Assembly (NCBI RefSeq): GCF_019578655.1
Contig: NC_063260.1
Coordinates: forward strand, 26,436,888-26,500,887
Direction of reading: 5' to 3'
Length of the DNA: 64,000 bases
Source: Ricinus communis
Lineage: Eukaryota > Streptophyta > Magnoliopsida > Malpighiales > Euphorbiaceae
In this document: piece by piece, positions 25,153 to 36,751 of the stretch
Numbering within the stretch: the stretch's first letter is position 1
Layout of the letters: each line of letters opens with the position of its first letter
Position numbers and translations under genes: made by a program
Notes under the pieces: model-generated
What the model was told of the DNA's origin: nothing
The model's input: the letters and a program-made list of their open reading frames with translations, nothing else
Databases searched by the model: none

Positions 25153-25745
25153 GTAAGTCTCTTTTCCCTTTATTATGTGTTATATGTCGTCTGTGTATTT
25201 GTATACTTGTAGTTTGGTTAATTTAGTCGTTCATTAATGTTTTCTTTAACGAATTTGGAAGAATGCTGTGCTAATGATGAGTTAATTGCTATAAAGCAAG
25301 AAGTAACTGGACTTTCTCGAGATGGAAATTTAGCTAGTTTTTTATTTTAGGGTTTTCTAGCAATATAGTCCAAGTGTTCTGTATTTTTCGAGTATGCATT
25401 TATTATGCTAGGGATCGGTGCTTAATCAGACATTAATCTTTATTGACCTTGAGTTGCGAATTCAGAAATCATTGGCTGTGCTTGGTTTAGCGGTAGTTCA
25501 AGTTTCAAACATTGGCATGTAGGTTTGGATTCTGGATAGTCCTCATTGGAGCTGTTTTATTTTTGTTTTTAAAATTGTGCATATTTTTTGTGTATGCTTA
25601 CAAATTATTTCAGTTTTTATTTTCTTTTCTCGAGGAAACAAAATTTACTTCCTTTCTACGTGTCGGACCTTGCTATGGTTCTAAAATATTATGTTTTCTT
25701 GCTTATTTTCTTCTATGACTTATTGCTGTGCCCTTACTTTCATAG
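25153..25745 (+). other. Predicted 5' UTR intron of the UIEF gene
   Basis: Donor TTCA|GTAAGTCTC at 25153 and acceptor TTTCATAG directly before the ATG at 25746. The acceptor sits immediately next to the start codon. Leader introns of this kind are frequent in plant housekeeping genes. Confidence 0.6.
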
Positions 25746-28661
25746 ATGGCGACTAAACCACTTACACGTGAGGAAATTGCTAATACAGAAAAGAAGTTGG
25801 ACATGCCATTAGGTATAAGCTCATCTCAAATTAATGACTTGAACTTATATTTTTGCTCATGAATTATTTGCTCATTTTTTTTTTTTTGTTATTTTAGACG
25901 ACATCATCAAAATGTCAAAAAATACAACAAAACCCAAGAAGCTGCAAAGGGCTCCAGTATGTAGCTTTTCTATATGAGCTTGCTTTCATATCTTGTTCTA
26001 GGTTGGCACTTAATTGATGTCATTCAATACGTCTGACTCTTGCAGAATAAAAGTCAGAAACTTTTTAGTAATGTTGCACAAGAGAAAGCTTTGAAGGTGC
26101 AGCGTTATATGGACTCCAGACCCTTCGTTCGACAGGTATGGAGCTGCTGGTACCGCTAATCTGTGCTTTACTGCTACATTTTTTCTGGTTTTTATTTAAT
26201 CAGATTACCCTCTCATCTGATTCATATTTTGATGACCAGGGGGCTTTAGCTAAAAAAAGGTCAAATTTTCAGGGGAACCAATTTCCTTTAACAACAGAGG
26301 TTGCTCGTAAAGCTGCATTTGCTCCCTTTCGCAGTAGGCCTTTTGATCGCAATGTGGTGGCTAATTCAGAAAAAGCAAGGTATTACGTTTTTAAATTGTT
26401 GTTTTTTGTGTATATTTGCAACTATGATTTTATAACTATTGTGAAGCAGTGGTTACAGGAGTTGCCCATCTTATCACTATATCTTATCATTTACTCCTTG
26501 CAGGTAACTATGATGACCTCTGCCATGTGGTCTTCTAGTTAATATTATTGTAACCTTCCATAGTGTTCTGGAACTTGAGTAGATGATTGGTTGTTGACAA
26601 GTGACCAGTTTTTGACTCTTCTTATTGCTGGCTTCTGCGCAAATTACTCAGAGTAGAATCCTGCATAGTGACTTGCACATGTCTGATGTGTGGTATTAGT
26701 GAATTAGGATGAGTGGTGAATGGATCCCATGGTGACTGAACATGGTTGGTTGGAAGTGGGCAATATTTCATTTGGGTAGGTTTTACAAGTAATGGGTTCT
26801 ATATGATTGCAGCGACTTCATCTGAAGGGTGTTGGTTTATGAAATGTGCTGAATTTTTTATCCATTTAAAGGACGATAAAGGCGGGAGGGCTATGAAAAT
26901 ATGTTAGAAGTTTGATCTGTTGAAGTGATTCTGCACTCATGTTATGCAAAGAGAACCTATTTGTTAGATGTTTGACAATTTAACATTGTCCTCTCATTGT
27001 TACATAGGACTTATGGTGGTCTTGTCTTATCTTGTTTAGCAGCAGTGTCAACTGGGTAGTATGTCATTGCCTTTTCGAAGACATTCTTAACCTCTATTTA
27101 TGGTCATCATTTTCCTTTTGGTTATGAAGAAGGGCGCAAGTCATGTTATCACTACTTACGGTTGTTTTTCTTATTGTTGAATTACTCCAATGTTAACTGC
27201 CACCTTTTTTATGAGCATGTAGATTGGTTGTATGATGGTTCATCCCTCTGCTCTCTCTTGTGATTGTCCTAGAACTCTGTCAGTTTTCTTGAATTAGCAA
27301 GATTTGCAATTGTGGAGTGTATGCTTGATTACCTGAAGTTAGAGATGACTAGTCTTCTGGAGAATGAAAATTAGTCTGCTGTTTAGTTAACTGTGTCTAT
27401 AGTCGACTCTTTCCTTCCTTTTTCCTCAGCTGCCTATTACGTGACTGGTTCATTGGATTGGTGGCAGTGGTGATGGAGTTGGTGACAGTGGTGATGGACT
27501 TGATACAGCGTTATTGGTTGTAAAAATGGAGAGCTTTTGGCTTGCAAAAAAGGAGCTTAGTTAATCAATTGTGGTTTTGAGAAATTTCATTTAGCATAAA
27601 ATCTGGATGGGGAATCATATGTTTCTTGTGCAAAGTATTTGTGGATTATGTGGGTTGCAGTAGCTATTCTTGCAACACCGATTTGGAAGTTGAAGTCTTC
27701 TGTTTGTTGAGCTGTATGGGTTGCATCCCTTAGTTCCCGTAGTAGTTCCTGAGTTGTGCTGCTACATGGTGATCCTAGGCTGTTATGTGCTAGCAAAGTG
27801 TTTCAAGTTCAAGACTTGAAGTCCGGATAATCTTCTGTAATTTGAAATCTTTTTGTGGAATTAAAAGAAAAGAAAAAATGGAAGAGAACTGGTCTTCACT
27901 TTTTTCAAGTAACATCTGTGATCTAAAATGGTCTGTATTTAATTCTCTTAATTCAATGTAATTTCGTCAGCATGGTAAGGCCTTCTAGTCTCAACCAAGG
28001 CAGATTTTATGTATGCTATTCTTATGACACTGATCATGATGCTGGCAAGTCTGCAGGCTCTATTTTCATTTGGGGATCAGTTGCTTGATAGAGTTTCTTT
28101 GTTTGAGTGTCATTTCAATTTTCTGTATGCAGGAATCGAGCGCTAATGGTTCAGAGGAGGGCTGCAAATGGAGGATTTGCTGCAAAGGTATTCTTCCATC
28201 TCATGGTCTGCTCTGTGCTTTCCTATTTGTGAAATCGCTATAATCCTCGGCAGATTTATCTGACTCGTGTAATAAAAGATGAATAAGCTGCAATTGGTTC
28301 CTTTTGTATTATGCTCTTGGCGATTTGCTTGTTTGTAGGGTAACAACAGCGAAATGACACTTTTAATTGTTAAAGCAGCAAAATGATACTTTTAGTTTTG
28401 TTAAAGCAGCAAAATGATGTTGTCCTGGTTTATTTTGCTGTGCAGTCAACACAACAGCAGCAGCAGCAGCATCGAGAGCAACAGCAGCAGCAGCAAGGGG
28501 ATGGTGGTGGTAAGCCAAGGCCTCGAACACTGGATTTGCGGTTTGCCAACATGAAGGAGGAGAGGATGAGAGTCTTGTCAAGGCGGAATAATGCTGTACA
28601 ACACAATGGCAATGGCGGTCGTCCAAGGGTGCCATGGGCAAGAGGCCGATTTGGCTACTAA
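25746..28661 (+). CDS. UIEF: UAP56-interacting mRNA export factor, UIEF-like (208 aa)
   Basis: Six exons: 25746-25812, 25898-25956, 26046-26135, 26240-26379, 28133-28187 and 28446-28661 (TAA). All are GT-AG and in frame. Residues 17-30 (KLDMPLDDIIKMSK) are a clear UAP56-binding motif, as in ALY/REF, UIF and plant UIEF1/2 adaptors, which recruit the RNA helicase UAP56 for nuclear mRNA export. The rest is basic, Arg/Lys-rich and probably disordered (RSRPFDRN, RALMVQRRAANGG). A conserved C-terminal LDLRFANMKEERMR and an Arg/Gly tail (PRVPWARGRFGY) follow. Residues 140-154 hold two six-Gln runs split by HRE, from a CAG-rich tract at the start of exon 6. Intron 4 is long (1753 bases). Location is expected to be nuclear. 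Confidence 0.88.
28343..28425 (+). repeat. 31-base tandem repeat beside a splice acceptor
   Basis: About 2.5 copies of a 31-base unit (GTTAAAGCAGCAAAATGATA...), the best pair starting at 28369 and 28400, lie 20-100 bases before the exon 6 acceptor (28446) of the UIEF gene. Confidence 0.8.
28448..28497 (+). repeat. CAG-rich tract coding for polyglutamine
   Basis: Two blocks of six Gln codons (CAA/CAG) separated by CATCGAGAG, within exon 6 of the UIEF gene. It is in frame and coding. Confidence 0.95.
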
Positions 28662-30130
28662 ATCATGAATTATTACAAGATGTCAGCTAAAATGGCAGCT
28701 CTTGGTGCTAAAGCAAAGGTGTTGAAGTTCATGTCCTTCTTGGTCTTCCTGATTACCCGCTTGATGGAAGTTGGGGTAGCTGAGTTGGCCAAAAGTGAAA
28801 CCTAGTTTCTTCGTTGTTATTATAGTTGTCTGTTTTGCATTGTTATATTGAATCGCAACTTCTGTCTTGGTGCTTCTTTGGCTATATCATCAAAGGATAT
28901 TAAAATGTTTGTCCAATGCTTTGTTTTTTATTCTCCTCTGGCCCGCAATGGGAAGATTGTGTGCGCATCTGGTTATCCATTTGAAAGGAAAGGTTCTAAA
29001 TGTGCAGACTCTTGCGCCATTTGTCGGTGGGGTTACAATTTATAAGGATTGGCTGATGTGATGGTAGTGAAGAGGCAATTTTGGCCTTTTTTCCACTGAC
29101 CTTTTCATTTTTCCTGTTGGAATTGAGGGCAGGGTATGATATTTTTGCCAATGACGGATGGAAAAGTGGAAAACCCTATCCCCAATGAAGTGGTAACCAA
29201 TAATTAGTTTAGTTTGGATGCTATTGTTCTAATAATCTGTTAGTATATATAAAATAACTTTCAAATTGATTTGAGGGGCAGAATAGACATTTGAGATTCT
29301 CATTTCGTATGTTCTCTTACCACATTAAGAAAACGACGGCGTATCTGTTTTAAAGGGGGGTACAAATAGTAAATTTGTAAATTGTTTCACATTCCAACGT
29401 ACACTTTCATTTCACATATATAACGGTACAGCGGCGCCGTTCTAGAAAGGTAAGGATCTGTGTCTTTTTTTTTTCTTTCTTCCTATTCTCTAGACGTAAA
29501 ATCTAAAAGAAGAAAATCTTTCTCTTCTCTCTTGTTTTTTCATTTTTTTTTCTGTTCTCTATTCTTCCTCTACCCATCGATAGATGCATCTTTTATCTTC
29601 TATAATTTCTTTGTCATAATATAAGGAAAAAAAATATATATATCATTTCGAAGGCAGTAGGAGAAAGAGAAAAAATGACTATGATATAATGATTTTACAT
29701 ACGGGAATGGCCGTAAAGTATTTTACATTTATTATAAAAATATTTAATAAGTTAGTATATAATAATAAATAAAATGTTAAAAAATATTTCGGTAGATATA
29801 TTGTAAATAATTCAAAAATGAATAAGGAGGATATTACTAAATTTAAAATATTTGATAGTAAATCTTAACACACTATATAAATAAAAATCAATAACCAAAT
29901 TAACATACGATACAGTGGGTGTGCGTGCTCTCGTGTTACTTCTTCTCCCCCGATTCCCCTCTAGGAGAGCTTGACCCCAAGCTAAAGAAAAGCAAAGCTG
30001 AATGCCGTTCCTGTGGAGATCCATCATCCATGTACCCTGCTATTCCCTCATGCTTCGGCAAAAGCTTCTCTTTCGTATTCTACGATGGAAGCAGACTCCA
30101 ACAAAATGAAGTCAGAAGTATATCCATCAT
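28662..30130. other. Intergenic; 3' UTR, then an exon-like island before the tRNA
   Basis: The UIEF 3' UTR occupies the start. Around 29417-29455 a TATATAA is followed 30 bases later by AGAAAG|GTAAGG, a good donor. At 29955-29964 a pyrimidine tract ends in CCCCTCTAG, a plausible acceptor. The stretch 29965-30130 is GC-richer than its surroundings and open in one frame (DPKLKKSKAECRSCGDP...), but I recognise no family. It may be a noncoding exon or a remnant. Confidence 0.4.
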
Positions 30131-30203
30131 GGGGTTGTAGCTCATATGGTAGAGCGCTCGCTTCGCATGCGAGAGGCACGGGGTTCGATTCCCCGCAGCT
30201 CCA
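30131..30203 (+). tRNA. tRNA-Ala (anticodon CGC)
   Basis: A full cloverleaf can be drawn: acceptor GGGGTTG with CAGCTCC, D arm GCTC/GAGC, anticodon stem CTCGC/GCGAG with loop TTCGCAT, and T arm CGGGG/CCCCG with loop TTCGATT. The discriminator is A203. The anticodon is CGC, reading GCG. The G3:U70 wobble pair, the main identity element for alanyl-tRNA synthetase, is present. Box A (TAGCTCATATGG) and box B (GGTTCGATTCC) are intact, a CAACAAAA lies upstream, and a weak T-rich stop follows. There is no intron. It looks functional. Confidence 0.95.
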
Positions 30204-30437
30204 TTTCATTTTAAATTGTTTTTGAATCGTAGTTTCTTTTTTTTTTTCTTGGTCATCGACGGCTCAAGTAAAATCCTGATGGATATAGACAAGACAAACA
30301 CCCCCTCGCCTCCTGTCTTTACAACCTCTCGTTTCTAATCTCTTAAAACACAGTTCATCCTCTCTTCAAACAATGACCCTTCCGCCATTAACAAATTGGA
30401 AACAATCTCTTGTTCCTCTATTCCAGGCTGCAGTATA

Positions 30438-33400
30438 ATGACTCTACTGAACTTAAGCTCTCCTTTACTCTCTTGCCCTCCTCACATTCCTAAACTTGCT
30501 TTTAATAATAAATCAAACTTCACTCTCTTATCTCTCTTACTCTCCACTTCCTCTTCCTTCAAACCTTCACCCTTCCCCCCTTCTAGATCCTTCTCCTCCA
30601 AATCAAAAGCTTCACTAAGTGAGGACAATGGCAGTTCCATCCCAGTCCCTGACCTCCTTTTATCTGCCAATGAAGACTCCCTTGCCCGTCTCTCTTCTTC
30701 TAGAGACGCCGACGAAGCTTTACAATTGATATCCGAAATTTCGGGTAGACGTAGCGGTTTGGTTAGTATTTCCGATTCTTGCGCTATTATAACCGCTGCG
30801 CTTGATCGCAATAATGCTGACCTCGCATTATCTATTTTCTATTCCATGCGTTCCAGCTTCGATCAAGGTCAATTTCCATTTTCTCACTATTCTTTTTTAC
30901 TTCTATTGGTATTTTTTTTAATTGTGCTATGAATTTAGAAATGGTTTGTGCATAATTAATAGGTGTTAGTGAAAATGGATGGAAGTGGTCAAGGCCGGAT
31001 GTGAGTGTTTACACTCTGTTAGTTCAAGGTCTTGCTTCTGCATTAAAAGTTTCTGATGCACTTAAGACTATTGATTATATTTGTCGAGTTGGAGTATCTC
31101 CTGGTGAAGAGGTATGGGACTTTTCTTTTATTTTTCTGCGCATTTTTTGTATAGCTATATGCTAAAGTTCCTCCATTTATTTTTAATTTTTTCTTTTGTA
31201 GGTTCCTTTTGGTAAGGTTGTTAGATGTCCATCTTGTAAAATAGCTGTTGCTGTTGCACAGCCCCAGCATGGTATTCAGGTAATGAAAGATAAGGTTTGC
31301 TATTCTCCAGAGTAATGCTCACATTGCAATTTCATATTTGTTACTATTCGAATTAGTTTATCATCTTTTGTAATGTGAACTATCTGCTGTAGATTGCCTC
31401 TTGTTCCAAGTGCCGTTACAAGTATGAGCTTGTTTCTGGGGACATAACTACTATAAACTCGGAGGAAATCAGGTTGGTTTGGTTTTTGACTGTGTGATTT
31501 CTATCACATCAGTAATCTGCATGAAATGCTTTAAAAATGCATGGCTGATGTTATAGTCTAATATTGTTTCTTGAACAAAGTTTATCTCCTGGAGAGTGAG
31601 ACGTATGATTTCACAATATTTTAGTGTATGATGTTGATCCTGGAATATTACTTTTTCTAAAGGAACTCCTCCTGCCGAACGCAGTAAGGATCTTCCAGCA
31701 TGGGAAAGAGGGCTAAGATTTCTGCAACTCATGAAGAGAAGCATTCCTACTGCCGTTCATTCCATTGTGGTACAGTATTCTTGATCTTTATTGCTAATTT
31801 ATGTTTATGCTCTTTCTACTTGTCTCAGTTGCTTTTCTTACTTTCAAAATATTAATTAATATAGTGCTATATGTGTACTTATAATGCAAACCATATTTGT
31901 CGATTGATCAAGTGTAATATCTGGCATGAAAATGAATATGGTGTGATGGCTGTGCTTTTTTGTGCATCACCAGTAACGGTCTTTAGGTTTCCTAAGTTGT
32001 CTAGTTCTTAGTCGGAATCACATAATATTTCTATGTTTGCCAATTCAGCGGAGATTTATGCAGTATTATATTAACCTTCTATTTGCATTTCTACTTTCCA
32101 GGTGCAGACCCCATCTGGTTCGGCCCGCACACATAGGTTTGCTACTGAAACAGTTGATCTTCCAGCTCAAGAAGGTGAAAGGGTGACCATTGCTTCAGCA
32201 GCTCCATCAAATGTGTATAGAAATGTGGGCCCCTTTAAATTTAGTCCAAAGGCTCCGAATACATATCCAGGAGAACCTATGTGCCTGACGAACCATGAAA
32301 ATGGTCAGGAATCACCATTACTAAGAGCACCCGTAAAAGATGGAAATTTATCCCTACTTAACCCCTCCGTCCTTATTCCACTTCTTGCTGTTCTTGCCAC
32401 TGGAGATGCTGCATCTGGAATTATTGATCCCAGTTTGCCTCAGTTCCTTTCTGTTGCTGCTATTGCATCTCTTGGTGTAGGAGCGACTCTAAATTCATTG
32501 GTTTTGCCACAATTGAATCAGGTGAGCTACTATCTTCACATGCCCTAAAAAATCCCTTTCATTGGTAGTTATATTAAGTTCTTTCTTTCACTGAGATCCC
32601 AAGCGTACATTTTAAGTCTCTCATCGCTTCCACTGCCAAGTTTTGAACTTTCAATTACCACAAACAGCAGCTGCTTATTATTTTTTCTTCTTTTCTCTTC
32701 ATTTTTCTTGGAATCTGGAAGAGGCCAGATTTCTATTCTCAGTTTTTGAGAATAGATAGTTCTTATCAAGGATAGTTATAATATTTAAACTATAGGCACA
32801 ATGAGACTCGATTCCTCCTGATACGTCAGTGCATGCTTCTTTTATATTCCCTTGAACATGTGGGTACTCTGCTCCCAAATTTCTGGTACACAGAAGTTGT
32901 GGACGTCGGCTTGTATATGTTGCTGTGTTATAAGCTGTTTGTTCAATGAAGTAAATTTTAACTGAACAATTTGTATGAATTTGTTTAGTTCTGCAACTTG
33001 TGTTAGATTTTAATTTGCTGACCTTGTAACGGATTGTTCTCTAGAGAACCAAAACCAACAAATATTTCTTTGGTGATTTCAGCTTCCTCAGAAGTCAGTG
33101 GACACAGTTGCAATCAAGCAGCAGCTTTTATCTCAATATGATGTACTTCAGTCTCGTATCAGGGACCTAAAAGTAGCTGCTGAGAAAGAGGTATGCTCCT
33201 AATTCTTTCTTTTTTTAATATTTTCACAAGCTTCATAGTTCAGAGTGTTTTTTAAGCAGCCTTGTCGCGTCTGTTGGAGCACAAATCCAAAGAAGTTATG
33301 CACCATTGCATGTATGAAATGGAAACTCTTTCAACCTTGAATTTTTAGTAAAGTTTTGGGTTTATAGTTTGACAGTGACCAATGCTTTCGTTCACCTATT

Positions 33401-34335
33401 ATACCTCTTCCTTGGTCCATTGTTTACTGCAGTCTTGAATCTGTGTAATAAGCTGGTTTATTCCTCTGTAGGTCTGGATGTTGGCTCGGATGTGCCAACT
33501 AGAGAACAAAATTTTTGCTGTGGGAGAACCCTCTTATCGGTGAAACCCTCCTAACTTTGCTAGTAGCATTTCTTACTTAACACTTTTACTGGAAATCTGA
33601 TCCATGTGTCTGATCTCTTCTTTAGGTTCACTAGTCTAAAACATGCTTATTGTTTCTCTCAGTGCTCGGAGAACTAGAGTCAAAAGGGTTCGAGAAGGGT
33701 TAGAAATTTCTCTTAAGGGAAGGATTGAACTCATTGACAGCTATGCTAGAGTACGTCTTCTATGCTAGTGAAAAGAACATCTTAAGTCATTGCCCAAAAT
33801 CTGCCCATCTCCTTACTCTCATCCCAATAAGATGTGTCTGCATGTGTTTTTGCCTTTAAACTGCCATGATTTAACATTTAGTTCCCACTAATTTTCAGAT
33901 TTCTTCAATGATTGAGATTGAGGTAGAAATGGACTCTGATGTTCTTGCTGCAGAAGCCGTGGGCAATGCAGTATGTGATGCTTGTTTATTTTCGCTCCTG
34001 TGGTTGATGAGCAGTAAATGAAGTTATTAACTGTATGGTTGTTGTTTGCAGGAAACGATTGCTGAACAGATCCAACAAATCATGGAGCTAGAGAATCTTG
34101 AGGAGGTGTATGCCTGTGATTTTCCTCTATTTAATATTCTTGAGACAGTTTTGCTTTGAATGAATACCCAAATTAGAGTTCTCATACGCTTTGATTATAA
34201 TAATTGCACAAGCTTATAACAAATGCTTATAACCTTTTTTCCTATTTAACTCAGAGATGGAAACTACAAGCTGAAGCAAATGATGAGGCTGAGAGACTTC
34301 TCAGTTCCCAAACTATGCCTACGGAGCGGGTTTAG
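30438..34335 (+). CDS. Uncharacterised plastid protein: PPR-like repeats, zinc ribbon, two TM segments, coiled coil (570 aa)
   Basis: Twelve exons: 30438-30867, 30963-31111, 31202-31279, 31393-31472, 31685-31769, 32102-32521, 33083-33190, 33472-33539, 33663-33750, 33899-33970, 34052-34105 and 34255-34335 (TAG). All are GT-AG and in frame. The start is the first ATG in frame (MTLLNLSSPLL); the ORF continues upstream only to a TTG. Residues 1-65 are Ser-rich and look like a chloroplast transit peptide. Residues about 113-141 and 157-191 resemble PPR motifs (VSVYTLLVQGLASALKVSDA...). C202-x2-C205 and C223-x2-C226 form a zinc ribbon. Residues about 357-378 and 386-408 are hydrophobic helices, and 415-570 are coiled coil. 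It is probably a plastid membrane protein. I know no function; it seems to be a conserved plant gene often labelled PPR-like. Confidence 0.85.
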
Positions 34336-36751
34336 ACATGTTACAGGTTGTCTGTTTGAACTGAACATCTTCCAGTCTGCAATTTTTTCAGCGATAAACC
34401 TCATAATTTGGTCTCAAGATTCTGCTATGGGAAATCATTTTTGCTGATAAAACTGAAACGCGGGAAACAAATCATCATTACCTGACTGTTTGTCTCAAGA
34501 GTTAAGATATTTTCAATTGTGGAGATGAAGTATCAATGCACTGGAGCATAGGTGGTTGGTGGGATGTGGTCGAGCTCATAATTGTTTCAGCAGCTCATTT
34601 GAGCATGGGCGGTACACAGGTACTCTTATGTATAGATAATACTACTATATCTCTCACAATAGAAATCATGAAATTCATCACCTCACTTTGCTTGCGAGGT
34701 AGAATTATTTGTACAAATTTAATCTCTCCCGTTCCGGAGTTACTGTACATAGGAAACTGTGATTTCTGCATAAAGAAGTGAAAATCCAGTCAATTCACGT
34801 ATGAAATTTGGATTGCTTAGCCAGGATTAAAATGTAAAAGAACAAAAAGGACGTCCCCTTTTTCTTTAAAAATAAAAAAGAAGAAAATAGTGGGAATCTG
34901 CTGCATTGTCAATCCTTTTCTATTACACTTAGATGGATTCCTCCATGAAGAACAGTTGGCAGTTGGCACACAGATATATGGATGAATCAAACCTTGCGTT
35001 CGTGGTCAGTCAACTGTTTAGTGGTAGGTCAACTAATTAGCTTTGCTGCTGGTCCAAGTAAAAATATAATATATGTTTGACCCAATACGGCAGCTCTAAT
35101 GGTCTTTCTTCCCGATTTGTTTATATAATCTTGATTTGTTGGGGCAGAGGGGAAAGCTAGGATGGACGGTGCAGGAGGCTGTTCGGAATTTGCCTTTGTT
35201 GCTGTTTGTTGGCACTTGGCACTTGACTTTCTTTCCCACTTGTAAAGAGGCTTTAGGCTTTTAGATTTTATCTCTTCTTAAAGTTTTGCTTTCTCTACGA
35301 AAAGTGGAGAGAATTTTTTAAAGATGAAAGCTGAATGGTGAAGGCAAAGCTTAGCTTAAAGCCGAGATTAAAAAGGAAAAAAAAGAGTAACATGCAATTT
35401 ATTGCATGTGATTGAGGATTGACATAGATAAACTTTGAATAATTAATATTTCTAATTGGGTGTAATGATGCAATTTAAACTTTGCTAAAGCAGCAGAATA
35501 GTCAGTTTGCGAAAGATGAGTGGAGGAGGAGAATGTAAAATCGGATTCTAGAGTGTTCTGTTCTGTAGAGGAGGATTTATGTAGAAAACGTATTTGGAGT
35601 TTCGTGCACGACATTCCCACCCTCAAAGGTGGCGAAGGATAAGATTATTTTGATCATAGACACATATGTCATGGAATAATTCTAAAAAAATTAAAGTTGA
35701 TTAGAATTCATGCTTTATACATGATTAAGTTCCCTTCTTAGTCCAAAATCTACTGACATACAATGTTATTTTGCTTTCTTATGATAAATCAGTAATATTT
35801 TTATTTTTATTTTAAGTGTCAGTGATATCATCCTTAATATATACCACTTTAAATTAACACTGTATGGTAGGAATTGAATTGCTATAGAGAAAAACCCTAC
35901 CAAACATTGAAAAATTTGGAAAAAGAAAAGAATAAATTTAAAAGAGATGAGCTATCTTCTTTCTTTATAGGAGCTTGATACCAATTTTAAACACGAAACA
36001 GATTTAATTCCTTTCATTAGGTCTCGAATTATTAGATCATAATAACATTTTTTTAATCATTCAATTTTAATGATTAAAAATCAATCCTAACTAGCAGCTC
36101 CTCCGACCCAGCGGTATGTGCAGAAATATTAGAATTCTCATACTCAGAAAAAATAAATAATAATATTAGTGTATAAATATATCTAGCTACAAATATTCCA
36201 ACATTTCCTTCGTTTCCTTCTTCCTCCGATAAAATCGGTCAAGATCCGTACCGAAACTTCTGGAGTCCCCAACGAATAGAAACTCACCAAGTGTATCCAT
36301 TTCCGCCCAAATTTAATTATTAAATAAATAAAACGAAGGTTAGTTTAGTCAAATCTTAAAAAGCATCTCACCCCACAGCACAACAGAGAATCCTGAAAGC
36401 TAGTAATTTCTTCTTCTTCACTGGTACAGCCAGTTCCTAACGATCTGTAACAGAAAGGCTCATCCCACGTGGCACTCATCCTTTCTCTCTCTCTCTCTTA
36501 ATTAATACATAAATAGAATAGAATAGAATAAAAAAGTCATTTTCCAGTTTCCGTTTTCCCTTATACATATTCACATTCCTAAAGCAGCCTATTTCTCGTG
36601 ATTTTTTATTTTCAATATATATATATAAATCCAGTCCCTCCAAAACTAAATAACTTCCACCGCTTTTCTATAACTCTTCTCTCTTCTCTTCTTTCTCTCT
36701 CTCCCTCTCTCTCTCTAATTCTCTGTGTTTCGATTTACTATCGATATCATC
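34336..36751. other. Intergenic; 3' UTR, then UGE promoter
   Basis: The first 450 bases are likely 3' UTR of the plastid-protein gene. No gene is seen after that. The 300 bases before 36752 are strongly CT-rich (pyrimidine patches near 36484 and 36690), as in many plant core promoters. Confidence 0.6.
36624..36630 (+). promoter_or_regulatory. Probable TATA box of the UGE gene
   Basis: TATAAAT at the end of an AT run. It lies 122 bases upstream of the ATG, followed by a CT-rich stretch where transcription would begin (about 36655). Confidence 0.5.

Noticed and set aside
28363..28641. Minus-strand ORFs opposite the CAG tract
   Set aside because: They are the Cys/Ala-rich complement of the polyglutamine exon of the UIEF gene.
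29919..30225. Small ORFs running through the tRNA-Ala gene
   Set aside because: The tail SSYGRALASHARGTGFDSPQ is the usual translation of a tRNA, not a protein.
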